Positions 15,345 through 21,554 of a stretch of 27,820 nucleotides of DNA are shown piece by piece (the first letter of the stretch is position 1; the number at the start of each line of letters is the position of its first letter). The notes under the pieces were generated by a model. The model saw nothing but the letters and a program-made list of their open reading frames with translations. It was not told the origin of the DNA and ran no database searches. The stretch is from a virus: the IMG/VR virus record IMGVR_UViG_3300032288_000513, positions 1-27,820 of that record. One strand, 5' to 3'. A program made the position numbers and the translations under genes.

Positions 15345-15959
15345 TTACCTTGTGGTGAATTTTTTAATTGCTGCCCGTTGCTTACTATCCAACAGACTCC
15401 AAAGGGCGGTTTTAGAATCTGCATCTAACTCTGATTGTTCAATATACTGAACAGCGCCTTCAACATCATCTTTGTCTAGCAAGGAAATTACAATAATCCC
15501 AATGCTGCGGATAGCTTCTTGCTCCTCGCTAGTCATGCTATCGAATACGTCTTTGGTAATAGGCTTGGCTGACTTAGGAGCCTCTGAGCCTGTTGTAGCG
15601 TCTAGCGCATCATGCTCTACGATCTCCAGAGCAGTAACGTAAAGGTATCTACGTGAGTACGTCTCTACAGCCCCTAGATTCTGGATCGGATGCGTTCCTT
15701 TTAAGTTTGCATCTGCCATTGGAGATGTAAAAACTATGCTTTCGTCAGAATCACAATCAAATATAGTTAATGTTGCGTATTCTTTCGAAAAGGAAACTAC
15801 GCTACATAAGTTTAAATTGTTAAATATTTGCTGTATTTCATTTAAAAAATCAGACAGCTCAAAATATTTATAATTTGCAAATTTATTATGACCAGACTTA
15901 TTAAGTTCTTTTTTTTGCAATTCAATTCTTGCTTGCATTAACTTTTTATGAATTTTCAT
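15345..15959 (-). CDS. erf: ERF-family single-strand annealing recombinase
   Basis: A 204-residue minus-strand protein. FANYKYFELSDFLNEIQQIF (about 29-48), IVFTSPMADANLKGTHPIQN and AVETYSRRYLYVTALEI followed by EHDALDA make up the ERF core, which anneals complementary single strands as P22 Erf does. The C-terminal 90 residues are a variable acidic tail with a partner-binding flavour. I chose ATG at 15959 because AGGA lies 6-7 nt upstream. An in-frame ATG 7 codons earlier (15980) has no ribosome site. The start lies inside the end of the HNH-AP2 gene, and the SSB-like gene follows. Confidence 0.85.
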   Translation of the reverse strand: MKIHKKLMQARIELQKKELNKSGHNKFANYKYFELSDFLNEIQQIFNNLNLCSVVSFSKEYATLTIFDCDSDESIVFTSPMADANLKGTHPIQNLGAVETYSRRYLYVTALEIVEHDALDATTGSEAPKSAKPITKDVFDSMTSEEQEAIRSIGIIVISLLDKDDVEGAVQYIEQSELDADSKTALWSLLDSKQRAAIKKFTTR

Positions 15960-16428
15960 ATTCAATCCTAGATTTTTCATTTAGATATGCTTTGTGAGCA
16001 TCTTCTACATTATTAAAAAGTCCTAAATACTTTCTTTGTTTGTAGACACAAATATGAGCTTGCCATTTCTTTGCTTTTTTGTGAAAACTTACTCCAAGAA
16101 TCTGAGACTTACTGTTACTTTTAGCAAATATTTTATTTTGAGCATTTGATATTGGAGTTATATCTCTTAAGTTTTTTATCCTGTTATCGTTTTTTATGCC
16201 GTTAATATGATCTATTTCATATTTAGGCCACTCACCATAAACGTATAACCAAGCTAAACGATGTGCATAATAAGATTGACCAAGAACAGTTATTCTTAAA
16301 TAACCAAACCCATTATCACAACCAAGAGGAACCCCAGTTTTTATACCCCTCCTTTTCTTTTTCCAGCAAAAAATCCCAGTATTTTTGTCATATTCAATCA
16401 ACTCAACTAAATCTTTCTGAGTTAGCAT
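15946..16428 (-). CDS. HNH homing endonuclease-like protein with AP2 domain
   Basis: A 160-residue minus-strand protein. A first domain (about 13-95) holds GYLRITVLGQSYYAHRLAWL, and IDHINGIKNDNRIKNLRDIT carries the HNH residues (H56, D73, H74, with N91/N94 region after). Residues 109-147 (ILGVSFHKKAKKWQAHICVY, KYLGLFNNVEDAHKAY) are an AP2 DNA-binding domain. HNH-AP2 proteins are usual free-standing homing endonucleases of phages. The gene is much more AT-rich than its neighbours, consistent with later arrival. ATG at 16428 (GGAG 5 nt upstream) is preferred to a TTG 8 codons earlier. A hairpin sits just upstream of its ribosome site. Confidence 0.9.
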   Translation of the reverse strand: MLTQKDLVELIEYDKNTGIFCWKKKRRGIKTGVPLGCDNGFGYLRITVLGQSYYAHRLAWLYVYGEWPKYEIDHINGIKNDNRIKNLRDITPISNAQNKIFAKSNSKSQILGVSFHKKAKKWQAHICVYKQRKYLGLFNNVEDAHKAYLNEKSRIEYENS

Positions 16429-16437
16429 GATTGCTCC

Positions 16438-16457
16438 ATAGGTTGATGACAACCTAT
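16438..16457 (-). promoter_or_regulatory. hairpin abutting the ribosome site of the HNH gene
   Basis: Perfect 8-bp inverted repeat ATAGGTTG and CAACCTAT with a 4-nt loop. On the minus-strand transcript it ends next to GGAG, 10 nt upstream of the HNH start. Hairpins that hide ribosome sites are known for phage homing endonuclease genes (T4 I-TevI), so translation control is plausible. No T run follows, so it is not a normal terminator. Confidence 0.45.
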
Positions 16458-16468
16458 TGTATCATTAT

Positions 16469-16654
16469 TTATCCCTTATTGAATTTTTTATACTGCATGA
16501 TATTGAATTGCCGAACTTCCGGAACAGGTTGTACCGCATTAGCCTTAGCTTGCATTTCTTTGCGAACCTTTGCAAAGGTCTTAGCAATGTTTGTACTGGA
16601 AGACGAGACATATTTAAATGATGGATCTAAGATAGATTTACTCATATTGAACAT
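16469..16654 (-). CDS. small conserved phage protein
   Basis: A 61-residue minus-strand protein beginning MFNMSKSILDPSFKYVSSSS, with a central helical KTFAKVRKEMQAKANA. A start at the later ATG (16645, MSKSI) is also plausible, and neither has a strong ribosome site. MSKSI.DPSF.Y is a phrase I associate with small phage proteins in early regions. No function known. It precedes the HNH gene by 40 nt. Confidence 0.6.
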   Translation of the reverse strand: MFNMSKSILDPSFKYVSSSSTNIAKTFAKVRKEMQAKANAVQPVPEVRQFNIMQYKKFNKG

Positions 16655-16714
16655 GAAATAAGGTATAGAACAATCATTATTACACCACAGAAAACTGGAT
16701 GTCTAGCAAACCAG

Positions 16715-16915
16715 TCATTCGTCGATAGCAGCTTGTTCACGTTTCATCCTTTCCATTTCGATAATCATTACATCTACATGAGCCAATGCTTTGCCGTATG
16801 AATCAATGTCTTTGCCTATAGACTTGCATAACATTTGGCGGGCTATTTCCATGCCTTCGGCAACACCGTCTTTATATGCCTGAGTGCGAACGTCACTGAT
16901 TATTGGATTTTCCAC
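16715..16915 (-). CDS. small helical protein of unknown function
   Basis: A 66-residue minus-strand protein read from GTG at 16915-16913, 7 nt after AAGGAG, giving MENPIISDVRTQAYKDGVAE. It is helical, with REQAAIDE at the end. A longer frame upstream (to 16960) is inside the next gene and is disfavoured. Overlaps the following minus-strand gene by 23 nt. No domain recognised. Confidence 0.6.
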   Translation of the reverse strand: MENPIISDVRTQAYKDGVAEGMEIARQMLCKSIGKDIDSYGKALAHVDVMIIEMERMKREQAAIDE

Positions 16916-17060
16916 TTTCAAGCTCCTTAAGTTGATCTTTAAGATTCCAGTAACCAGCACGATCTAAGGCCATTTCGTAACTACCGTCTTGGCATGATTT
17001 CCAGTGTGCGTTAGATTCTTCTAGTGCTGCTATCTTTGCTTTGATTTCATTGATATTCAT
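16893..17060 (-). CDS. small protein, first gene of the leftward operon
   Basis: A 55-residue minus-strand protein, MNINEIKAKIAALEESNAHW continuing to DRAGYWNLKDQLKELESGKS. It is a predicted coiled-coil-like two-helix protein. GGAGA lies 5 nt before ATG17060. It overlaps the next gene (16715-16915) by 23 nt in a different frame, and is the first gene after the divergent control region. Function unknown. Coding quality supports it despite short length. Confidence 0.65.
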   Translation of the reverse strand: MNINEIKAKIAALEESNAHWKSCQDGSYEMALDRAGYWNLKDQLKELESGKSNNQ

Positions 17061-17228
17061 ATTGGTCTCCTAGTAGCCGCTGTGTTGCGGTGAGTGAACT
17101 ATACTCAAAAATGATGACTGCGTGTAAAATTATTCCTATCAGTTATCTATTGCCAATAGTTAATATCAATTGACAGTAATATTCTACATGGGCAATATCT
17201 ATGGGCAGCTTAACTACAGGAGAAAACT
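17061..17228. promoter_or_regulatory. divergent control region between leftward and rightward early genes
   Basis: A 168-bp noncoding gap. It contains a perfect palindrome CTATTG-C-CAATAG at 17147-17159, an inverted TATTGCC/GGCAATA pair (17148-17154 and 17191-17197), CTATCAGTTA at 17137-17146 (whose reverse complement recurs at 21465) and a perfect TTGACA at 17170-17175 on the + strand without a clear -10 at 17-nt spacing. The leftward -10 candidate TATAGT (minus, 17098-17103) matches one upstream of 21555. Probably holds both early promoters and operators for the XRE regulator. The exact start sites are unproven. Confidence 0.55.
17129..17156 (-). promoter_or_regulatory. sigma70-like leftward promoter candidate
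   Basis: On the minus strand, TTGGCA (17156-17151, 5/6 to TTGACA), a 16-nt spacer and AATAAT (17134-17129, 5/6 to TATAAT). It points toward the small genes beginning at 17060. The -35 element overlaps the CTATTGCCAATAG palindrome, so a repressor bound there would block it. Confidence 0.35.
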
Positions 17229-17411
17229 ATGAAGGTTGCCGAGAAGTTAATAATCGTGTTTTGGTTCATTTGTGGCGCATTAGCGATATATTGGAGCATT
17301 AAAGTACATAATATGCCGCCAAAGCTGCCTTGTCAGGTAGCCGAGATTAGCCCTGACTTTAGCCATGAGGATAGACAAAAATGTCGGATAATACGGAACC
17401 ACAAATTATGA
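17229..17411 (+). CDS. small membrane protein, first rightward early gene
   Basis: A 60-residue protein with AGGAG 7 nt before ATG17229. One membrane segment (about 7-25, LIIVFWFICGALAIYWSI) is followed by a short loop with PCQVAEISPDFSHEDRQKCR. That last segment, with two Cys, is a phrase seen in phage small proteins. Function unknown. Its stop overlaps the ATG of a short, less credible ORF at 17408. Confidence 0.65.
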   Translation: MKVAEKLIIVFWFICGALAIYWSIKVHNMPPKLPCQVAEISPDFSHEDRQKCRIIRNHKL

Positions 17412-17420
17412 ACGAGCAAA

Positions 17421-17654
17421 ATGAACCTGCACCACCTTTGCGATGGAAACCGTTGCAAACCTTCTTGCCCAAACTGTCACCCAGAGGTCAACCAATTGAG
17501 CAGCGAACCTTTAAAACCTGTACAAGTCGAATCAACGAAAAGCAGCTATTTCGGTACTAGATTCTGCCGAGGATGTAAGAAAAGCCGTACTGTTACTCAG
17601 TTCAAAGATAGCAACGTATGCAGGATTTGCACCTTGAGAGGTGTTAAGGTATAG
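17421..17654 (+). CDS. zinc-ribbon protein of unknown function
   Basis: A 77-residue protein with two cysteine clusters: LCDGNRCKPSCPNCH (residues 6-20) and FCRGCKKSRTVTQFKDSNVC then RIC (about 48-70), each a probable zinc site. KSRTVTQF is typical of small phage zinc-ribbon proteins. The start is ATG17421 with only a weak GAG. An alternative ORF starting at 17408 (50 codons, ATGA overlap with the previous stop) would be read in another frame but lacks recognisable sequence. A DNA- or RNA-binding role is inferred. Confidence 0.65.
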   Translation: MNLHHLCDGNRCKPSCPNCHPEVNQLSSEPLKPVQVESTKSSYFGTRFCRGCKKSRTVTQFKDSNVCRICTLRGVKV

Positions 17655-17667
17655 TTAAAGCAGTAAC

Positions 17668-17774
17668 ACACGCTTGGAGGCGTGTTTTGAGTAAGCCTTA
17701 GATGAGACTCTGCTGGTACTCACCAGTCCTCCAACACCGTTATGCGGTGAGAGTCTCACCTAGGGCTTTTTTTT
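17668..17774 (+). ncRNA. structured RNA candidate: hairpin, pseudoknot, branched stem and T8 tail
   Basis: Hairpin 1: ACACGC (17668-17673) pairs GCGTGT (17680-17685), loop TTGGAG. A long stem follows: 17693-17710 pairs 17751-17768 with one A.C mismatch and one G-U, extended by T17711-A17750. It closes two inner hairpins, CTGGT/ACCAG (17713-17717, 17722-17726) and CACCG/CGGTG (17735-17739, 17745-17749). The unpaired strand CCTCCAA (17728-17734) is exactly complementary to TTGGAGG (17674-17680), giving a 7-bp pseudoknot. A run of 8 T ends the structure (17767-17774), 12 nt before the next start codon. It could be an attenuator, a terminator or a ribozyme-like RNA, and no known class is proven. 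Confidence 0.6.
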
Positions 17775-17786
17775 ATTGTAAAAGAC

Positions 17787-18413
17787 ATGAAACTAAAGCC
17801 TAAAAATTGGGACAAGTTCCAACATTATCGGGATCGTTGCCCACCTTGGATCAAGCTACATCGAGACATATTAAACGATAGGATTTTTGCAGGTCTCCCT
17901 ATCGCTAGCAAAGCGCTAGCACCGTTACTTTGGTTATTAGCAAGTGAGTCAAAAGATGGTGAATTTGACGCTGCTAGCAACGAGCTAGCATTTCGCTTGC
18001 ACATTGCTATCAAGGATATTGAAGTAGGACTTAAGCCATTGATTGATAATGGCTTTTTTATTGATGCTAGCACTATGCTAGCACCTTGCTATCAACCTGC
18101 TATCCCAGAGAGAGAGGGAGAGAGAGAGACAGAGACAGAGAAGAAGTCTGTAGCGGTAGAAATTCCTGATTGGCTTGACGTTAACGATTGGAAAGATTTT
18201 ATTGCCATGAGGAAGAAGATAGGGAAACCTATGACTGATCGAGCAATGAAGATAATTATTTCTAAATTGGAAAAAATGAAAGACAAAGGAATTAGCACAT
18301 CTATGGCATTGCAGAACAGCATTGTTAGCGGTTGGCAAGATGTTTATGAACCTAAAGTTCAGCAAACAGTGCAACAAAAAGACTGGTGGATGAACGACAG
18401 GAGGATCAAATGA
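17787..18413 (+). CDS. phage replication initiator-like protein (lambda O / replisome organizer type)
   Basis: A 208-residue protein. The N-terminal domain (about 1-90) has CPPWIKLHRDILNDRIFAGL and LAPLLWLLASESKDGEFDA, the winged-helix pattern of phage replisome organizers that bind the origin. A charged low-complexity linker, EREGERETETEKK, sits at about 110-122. The C-terminal part (about 128-195; WLDVNDWKDFIAMRKKIGKP, TSMALQNSIVSGWQDVYE) resembles DnaT-like domains that contact a helicase or its loader. Next come a primase zinc domain and a DnaB-type helicase, as expected for an initiator. Origin-like repeats lie inside the gene. Only a weak A-rich ribosome site. Confidence 0.7.
   Translation: MKLKPKNWDKFQHYRDRCPPWIKLHRDILNDRIFAGLPIASKALAPLLWLLASESKDGEFDAASNELAFRLHIAIKDIEVGLKPLIDNGFFIDASTMLAPCYQPAIPEREGERETETEKKSVAVEIPDWLDVNDWKDFIAMRKKIGKPMTDRAMKIIISKLEKMKDKGISTSMALQNSIVSGWQDVYEPKVQQTVQQKDWWMNDRRIK
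17904..18146 (+). repeat. origin candidate: three GCTAGC pairs plus purine tract
   Basis: GCTAGC-N5-GCTAGC occurs three times: 17904-17920, 17973-17989 and 18066-18082. The spacing inside each pair is the same (11 bp repeat-to-repeat), so the six sites lie on the same helix face pairwise. Just after comes a purine-only tract at 18107-18129, continuing to 18146 with two C. The gene is the replication initiator. The same arrangement of iterons and a purine-rich strand inside the initiator gene is known from lambda gene O. Codon use (AS..LA repeats in the protein) may contribute. Confidence 0.5.
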
Positions 18414-18838
18414 TCGGGAACCTACTCAATCGCCTAGAGAAAGTTAAAGGCTCCAAAGGTCGCTGGACTGCTTGCTGTCCTGCTCACGCTGACCGTAGTC
18501 CTAGCCTAGCAATCACACACCTTGACGATGGTCGCATTCTGCTCAAGTGTTTTGGTGGATGTTCCGTTTACGAAATAGTTTCTGCTGTTGGTATGGACAT
18601 CGGTGATCTGTTTCCTAAAGAGAACAAATTAGGATACACAAGCGATACACAATCCCAAAAACCTGAGCGTAGACCATTTTACGCAACAGACCTGTTACGA
18701 ATAATCCATTTTGAGGCACTTTTAACGGGCATAGCGGCGTTTGATTTAGCGGAAGGTAGGCAGGTATCAGACACCGATAGAAAACGGCTTAAAACGGCTT
18801 TTGAGCGAATTAACGAAGCAGCAAATTATATTAATTGA
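18410..18838 (+). CDS. primase zinc-binding domain protein (CHC2-type)
   Basis: A 142-residue protein. The start ATG18410 has AGGAGG 5 nt upstream and overlaps the previous stop (ATGA). A longer in-frame GTG at 18386 is disfavoured. CPAHADRSPSLAI (C23, H26) and LLKCFGGCSVYEIV (C47, C51) form a CHC2 zinc ribbon that reads template sequence in bacterial primases. No TOPRIM catalytic domain follows, so it is a stand-alone zinc domain. Catalysis would need a partner or a separate polypeptide. It lies between initiator and helicase, fitting a primosome role. Confidence 0.8.
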   Translation: MIGNLLNRLEKVKGSKGRWTACCPAHADRSPSLAITHLDDGRILLKCFGGCSVYEIVSAVGMDIGDLFPKENKLGYTSDTQSQKPERRPFYATDLLRIIHFEALLTGIAAFDLAEGRQVSDTDRKRLKTAFERINEAANYIN

Positions 18839-18845
18839 GGGCAAT

Positions 18846-19847
18846 ATGAGTTTAGAAGATCGAGCAATAGATTTAGACGAAGCTAGAAAAGCCAGAATCT
18901 TAAAGTCGGAAGTCATTGATGTAGAGAAGTATCTACACGCTAATGATGTGACCATTAAAGTTAAACGGGCTACGGAATGGTCGGAAGTTATCAAGAAAAG
19001 CTATCTAAATAGTAAAACTGATACAAAAATTGTATTGCCTTGGCCTAATACGCATTCCAGTTTTGCGTTTAGGGATGGTGAGGTAACGGTATACGCTGGT
19101 GGTAATGGTGGTGGTAAGTCGCTGATTACAGGCCAGATTGCGCTGAACCTAATCCGTCAAGGTCAGAAGGTTTGCATAGCTAGCTTTGAGATGAAGCCTG
19201 AGAAAACCTTAGAGCGTATGGTTAGGCAGTTCTCTGGGGAGTACATAGATAATCCGTTAAGTAATGACCGTGAGAAATATATCCACAACCTTTTTGTCAG
19301 ATTCGATACCTATGTTTCTGACAAATTGTTTCTTTACGATCAACAGGGAACTACATCAGCGGATAAAGTTATTGCTATGGCAAGGTATTGCGCTACGGAA
19401 CTAGGTATCAAGCATATCTTTATCGACAGCTTAATGAAGTGCGTTAAGGGTGAGGATGACTTTAACGGCCAGAAGAACTTTATTGATGAGCTAACGGCAT
19501 TGGCTAGGGATCACAATGTTCACATCCACCTAGTTCACCATATCCGCAAGCTGGTCAATGAGGAGCAACAGCCGAACAAGAACGACTTAAAGGGTTCTGG
19601 ATCTATTTCGGATCAGGTAGACAATGTGTTCCTAATGTGGCGAAATAAGAAGAAGGAGAACATGAGGAACCGAGGGGAACAGATAGACGAGACACAGCCT
19701 GATGCTTACCTAATGTGTGAGAAGCAGAGGAACGGTGAGTCTCAGGAGTGGTATGGTCTTTATTACCATAGTAACAGCCAGCAATTTATAGAGAAGGTTG
19801 GCGCTATGCCTATGGACTTTGATAATAGAGGGAGATTCAGCGCATGA
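18846..19847 (+). CDS. replicative DNA helicase, DnaB/RecA-fold
   Basis: A 333-residue protein. The start is ATG18846 after GAGGG, not an upstream in-frame ATG that overlaps the primase gene. Walker A GGNGGGKS (85-92, K91), then FEMKPEKTLERMVRQFSGE (the helicase H1a-like E segment), Walker B IFIDS (D194) and VHHIRK with the SGSISDQVDNVFLMWRNKK block. These are the DnaB/Gp4 RecA-core motifs. It lacks the DnaB N-terminal domain, so it is a core-only helicase of the kind found in phages. It should unwind at the origin with the initiator. The end overlaps the next gene (ATGA). Confidence 0.85.
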   Translation: MSLEDRAIDLDEARKARILKSEVIDVEKYLHANDVTIKVKRATEWSEVIKKSYLNSKTDTKIVLPWPNTHSSFAFRDGEVTVYAGGNGGGKSLITGQIALNLIRQGQKVCIASFEMKPEKTLERMVRQFSGEYIDNPLSNDREKYIHNLFVRFDTYVSDKLFLYDQQGTTSADKVIAMARYCATELGIKHIFIDSLMKCVKGEDDFNGQKNFIDELTALARDHNVHIHLVHHIRKLVNEEQQPNKNDLKGSGSISDQVDNVFLMWRNKKKENMRNRGEQIDETQPDAYLMCEKQRNGESQEWYGLYYHSNSQQFIEKVGAMPMDFDNRGRFSA

Positions 19848-20389
19848 TTCGCGCAGCGGTATTAGAGGACATTCCTTATATTGTTTCTTTGGCAAATAAA
19901 GAAAGTTTCTCTCTTGGGTTTATACCGAAGCCAGCTTATGAGGCTGCAATAACCGGGCATAAGGGTGGAAAGCGGTGGTCAACAACCTGCAATGACAAAA
20001 TATTTGTTTGTGTTGAAAATGGCGATCTTGTTGGTTTTGCAATGTTTAGTTATGGTCGGGTTTCTAAATGCAATCAAATTTGTATTCAGCAGGATGCAAG
20101 GCTAATCGAAAGAGGTAAAGCATTGTTATCCTCTGCAATATCGCATGGCAATTTAGTTGGCAGGGAAGATTTTGCTTGTGGTTGTGCTGATGATTTAGCA
20201 AGTAATTTGTTTTGGCAGCAAATGGGATGGGTTAAGGTTGGCGAAAGACGAGGAATAAGCCATAAAAATACTTGGAAAGAAACAAGTAAAAGGAAAATCA
20301 ATATTTATAGATTCCAGACAAATAGCCTATTTGAAACAAATTTTGGGTTAATTGTGCCGAAAGTTGGTGAAACAATTGCTATCTACTGA
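19844..20389 (+). CDS. GNAT-family acetyltransferase-like protein
   Basis: A 181-residue protein beginning MIRAAVLEDIPYIVSLANKE, the usual first strand and helix of GNAT. GDLVGFAMFSYG is the second core strand, IQQDARLIERGKALLSSAI the acetyl-CoA binding turn and helix (pyrophosphate loop positions RLIERGKA), and NLFWQQMGWVKVGERRG the last helix and strand. Substrate unknown. The gene is more AT-rich than its neighbours, hinting at a separate source. It overlaps the helicase stop (ATGA). Confidence 0.75.
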   Translation: MIRAAVLEDIPYIVSLANKESFSLGFIPKPAYEAAITGHKGGKRWSTTCNDKIFVCVENGDLVGFAMFSYGRVSKCNQICIQQDARLIERGKALLSSAISHGNLVGREDFACGCADDLASNLFWQQMGWVKVGERRGISHKNTWKETSKRKINIYRFQTNSLFETNFGLIVPKVGETIAIY

Positions 20390-20579
20390 AGAATACAGGC
20401 ACAAATGTGAAGTATCGCAAGTGTTACGCTGGAGAACAGAAGATAGGAATAAGGCTATTGATTACCTAGCTAAAGTTAGAAAAGCTAGGGGTGATGTAGT
20501 AGCAGACAAGCTAGCCAATGACTGCAAAGAACAGTGGGCTAAGGGAAACAGAGGCATAAAGGGAGATTGGCGTGGATAA
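20367..20579 (+). CDS. small conserved phage protein (EQWxKGNRGxKGDWR type)
   Basis: A charged helical protein of about 70 residues ending EQWAKGNRGIKGDWRG, a tail I recognise from small phage proteins. Inside it, YRHKCEVSQVLRWRTEDRN and YLAKVRKARGDVVADKL are charged helices. The start is uncertain: I use GTG20367 (MKQLLSTEEY...), with TTG20352 or TTG20376 as alternatives. None has a good ribosome site. The first 23 nt overlap the acetyltransferase gene. Function unknown. Confidence 0.55.
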   Translation: MKQLLSTEEYRHKCEVSQVLRWRTEDRNKAIDYLAKVRKARGDVVADKLANDCKEQWAKGNRGIKGDWRG

Positions 20580-20754
20580 CGAAATTCATACTTGTAATAA
20601 CGACTGTCAGCGTCCTGCTTGTGTAGCGGTACGGGAAGCGGTAGCGGCTGAACGAGAAAGATGTGCCAAGTTATGCGATTGGCTTAGTGAAAGATACCCA
20701 ATGGCAACTTCCGTTGATTGTGCTGATATTATTCGCGGGAAGGGGAATGAGTGA
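20572..20754 (+). CDS. small conserved protein with Cys and Arg/Glu-rich helix
   Basis: A 60-residue protein starting at GTG20572, 6-7 nt after GGGAG. CNNDCQRPACVAVREAVAAE (8-27) combines Cys with an Arg/Glu helix and continues ERERCAKLCDWLSER. The end DIIRGKGNE matches a common phage C-terminal phrase. Probably a small metal- or partner-binding protein. Function unknown. Overlaps the previous gene by 8 nt and the next by 4. Confidence 0.6.
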   Translation: MDNEIHTCNNDCQRPACVAVREAVAAERERCAKLCDWLSERYPMATSVDCADIIRGKGNE

Positions 20755-21035
20755 GAGCTTACCGAGTAGATGCAAACCAGAAGGCTATTGTTGCTGCACT
20801 GCGGGAAGAAGGGTTTATTGTTCAGCATCTGCATAAAGTTGGAGAAGGCTGTCCAGACTTGTTGATAGGTCATAGTCATAACGGCAAGCGTTATAACGTC
20901 CTGCTAGAGCTTAAAGACGGGGATGGCAAGCTAACGGCACAGCAGGTTATCTGGCACGCTGGATGGCGAGGTCAGGTAGCGGTGGTTAATAACGCAAAGG
21001 ACGCAATTACTGCGGTTTACGATGCCTGTAAATAA
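20751..21035 (+). CDS. VRR-NUC-like endonuclease
   Basis: A 94-residue protein. ANQKAIVAALREEGFIVQHL (8-27) is the first helix, GEGCPDLLIG (31-40) carries D36, and LLELKDGDGKLTAQQVIWHA (51-70) holds E53, K55 and the QxxxxW helix. Together these form the PD-(D/E)XK core of VRR-NUC nucleases, common in phages and suggested to resolve branched DNA or process ends. The start is GTG20751, 5 nt after AGGGG. It overlaps the previous gene by 4 nt. Confidence 0.75.
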   Translation: MRAYRVDANQKAIVAALREEGFIVQHLHKVGEGCPDLLIGHSHNGKRYNVLLELKDGDGKLTAQQVIWHAGWRGQVAVVNNAKDAITAVYDACK

Positions 21036-21447
21036 GAAGCCTAGAAAGCCTAGAAAGTACATACCAAAGACGCTACCACTAACTATCAGGCATAACGCAG
21101 AGTCAGAGACAGCCTTACAACTAGCGCCTCATTCTGAGTTAATGAAGCTAAGAGAAGGCTACGGGGACGAAGGTAGTTGGAACACCATAGTCGCTAGGCT
21201 CAATATCGGGTTAGTGGCTGCTAACGCTATTGGCAAGGAAGATCAGGCTAAACAGATCAGGATAGGGCTAGATGCCATGCTAAAGGTACAGACTAGGTGC
21301 GATAGAACGGGCAAATGGGGCTTATCTGGCAGTGACTTAAGGGAAGTAGGTGACGGGCTAGTGCTTACTGATAACTTACAGCTATCGTTAACAAGAAAGC
21401 AATTTGCCCAAGCCATTGATTATGTTTACCAACACGCTGCTAAATAA
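21022..21447 (+). CDS. conserved phage protein of unknown function
   Basis: A 141-residue protein with a basic start (MPVNKKPRKPRKYIPK), then a helical body (LRE and IRIGLDAMLKVQTRC). No domain recognised. It overlaps the nuclease gene by 14 nt. Last gene before the second noncoding control region, so its transcription may end near there. Confidence 0.6.
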   Translation: MPVNKKPRKPRKYIPKTLPLTIRHNAESETALQLAPHSELMKLREGYGDEGSWNTIVARLNIGLVAANAIGKEDQAKQIRIGLDAMLKVQTRCDRTGKWGLSGSDLREVGDGLVLTDNLQLSLTRKQFAQAIDYVYQHAAK

Positions 21448-21554
21448 AAACTATCAATAAGTAGTAACTGATAGAAATATATGTGTTGCAGTTGGAGAAT
21501 ACTCTGCTATAGTTCTTTCACAGCAGCACAATATTAATCAACTAGGAGCTGACC
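21448..21554 (+). promoter_or_regulatory. promoter region with operator-like repeats
   Basis: A 107-bp gap. TTGCAG (21486-21491), 16 nt and TATAGT (21508-21513) form a promoter candidate (weak -35, 5/6 -10). Downstream, TTCTTTCACAGCAGCACA resembles the sequence after the leftward -10 at 17090-17103. An inverted repeat CTATCA (21451-21456) with TGATAG (21469-21474) sits upstream. TAACTGATAG at 21465-21474 is the reverse complement of 17137-17146. The region is likely an early or delayed-early promoter under the same regulator. Confidence 0.5.

Noticed and set aside
18801-18845. Extended N-terminus of the helicase
   Set aside because: The first ATG of that frame is inside the primase gene, while ATG18846 has a GAGGG ribosome site.
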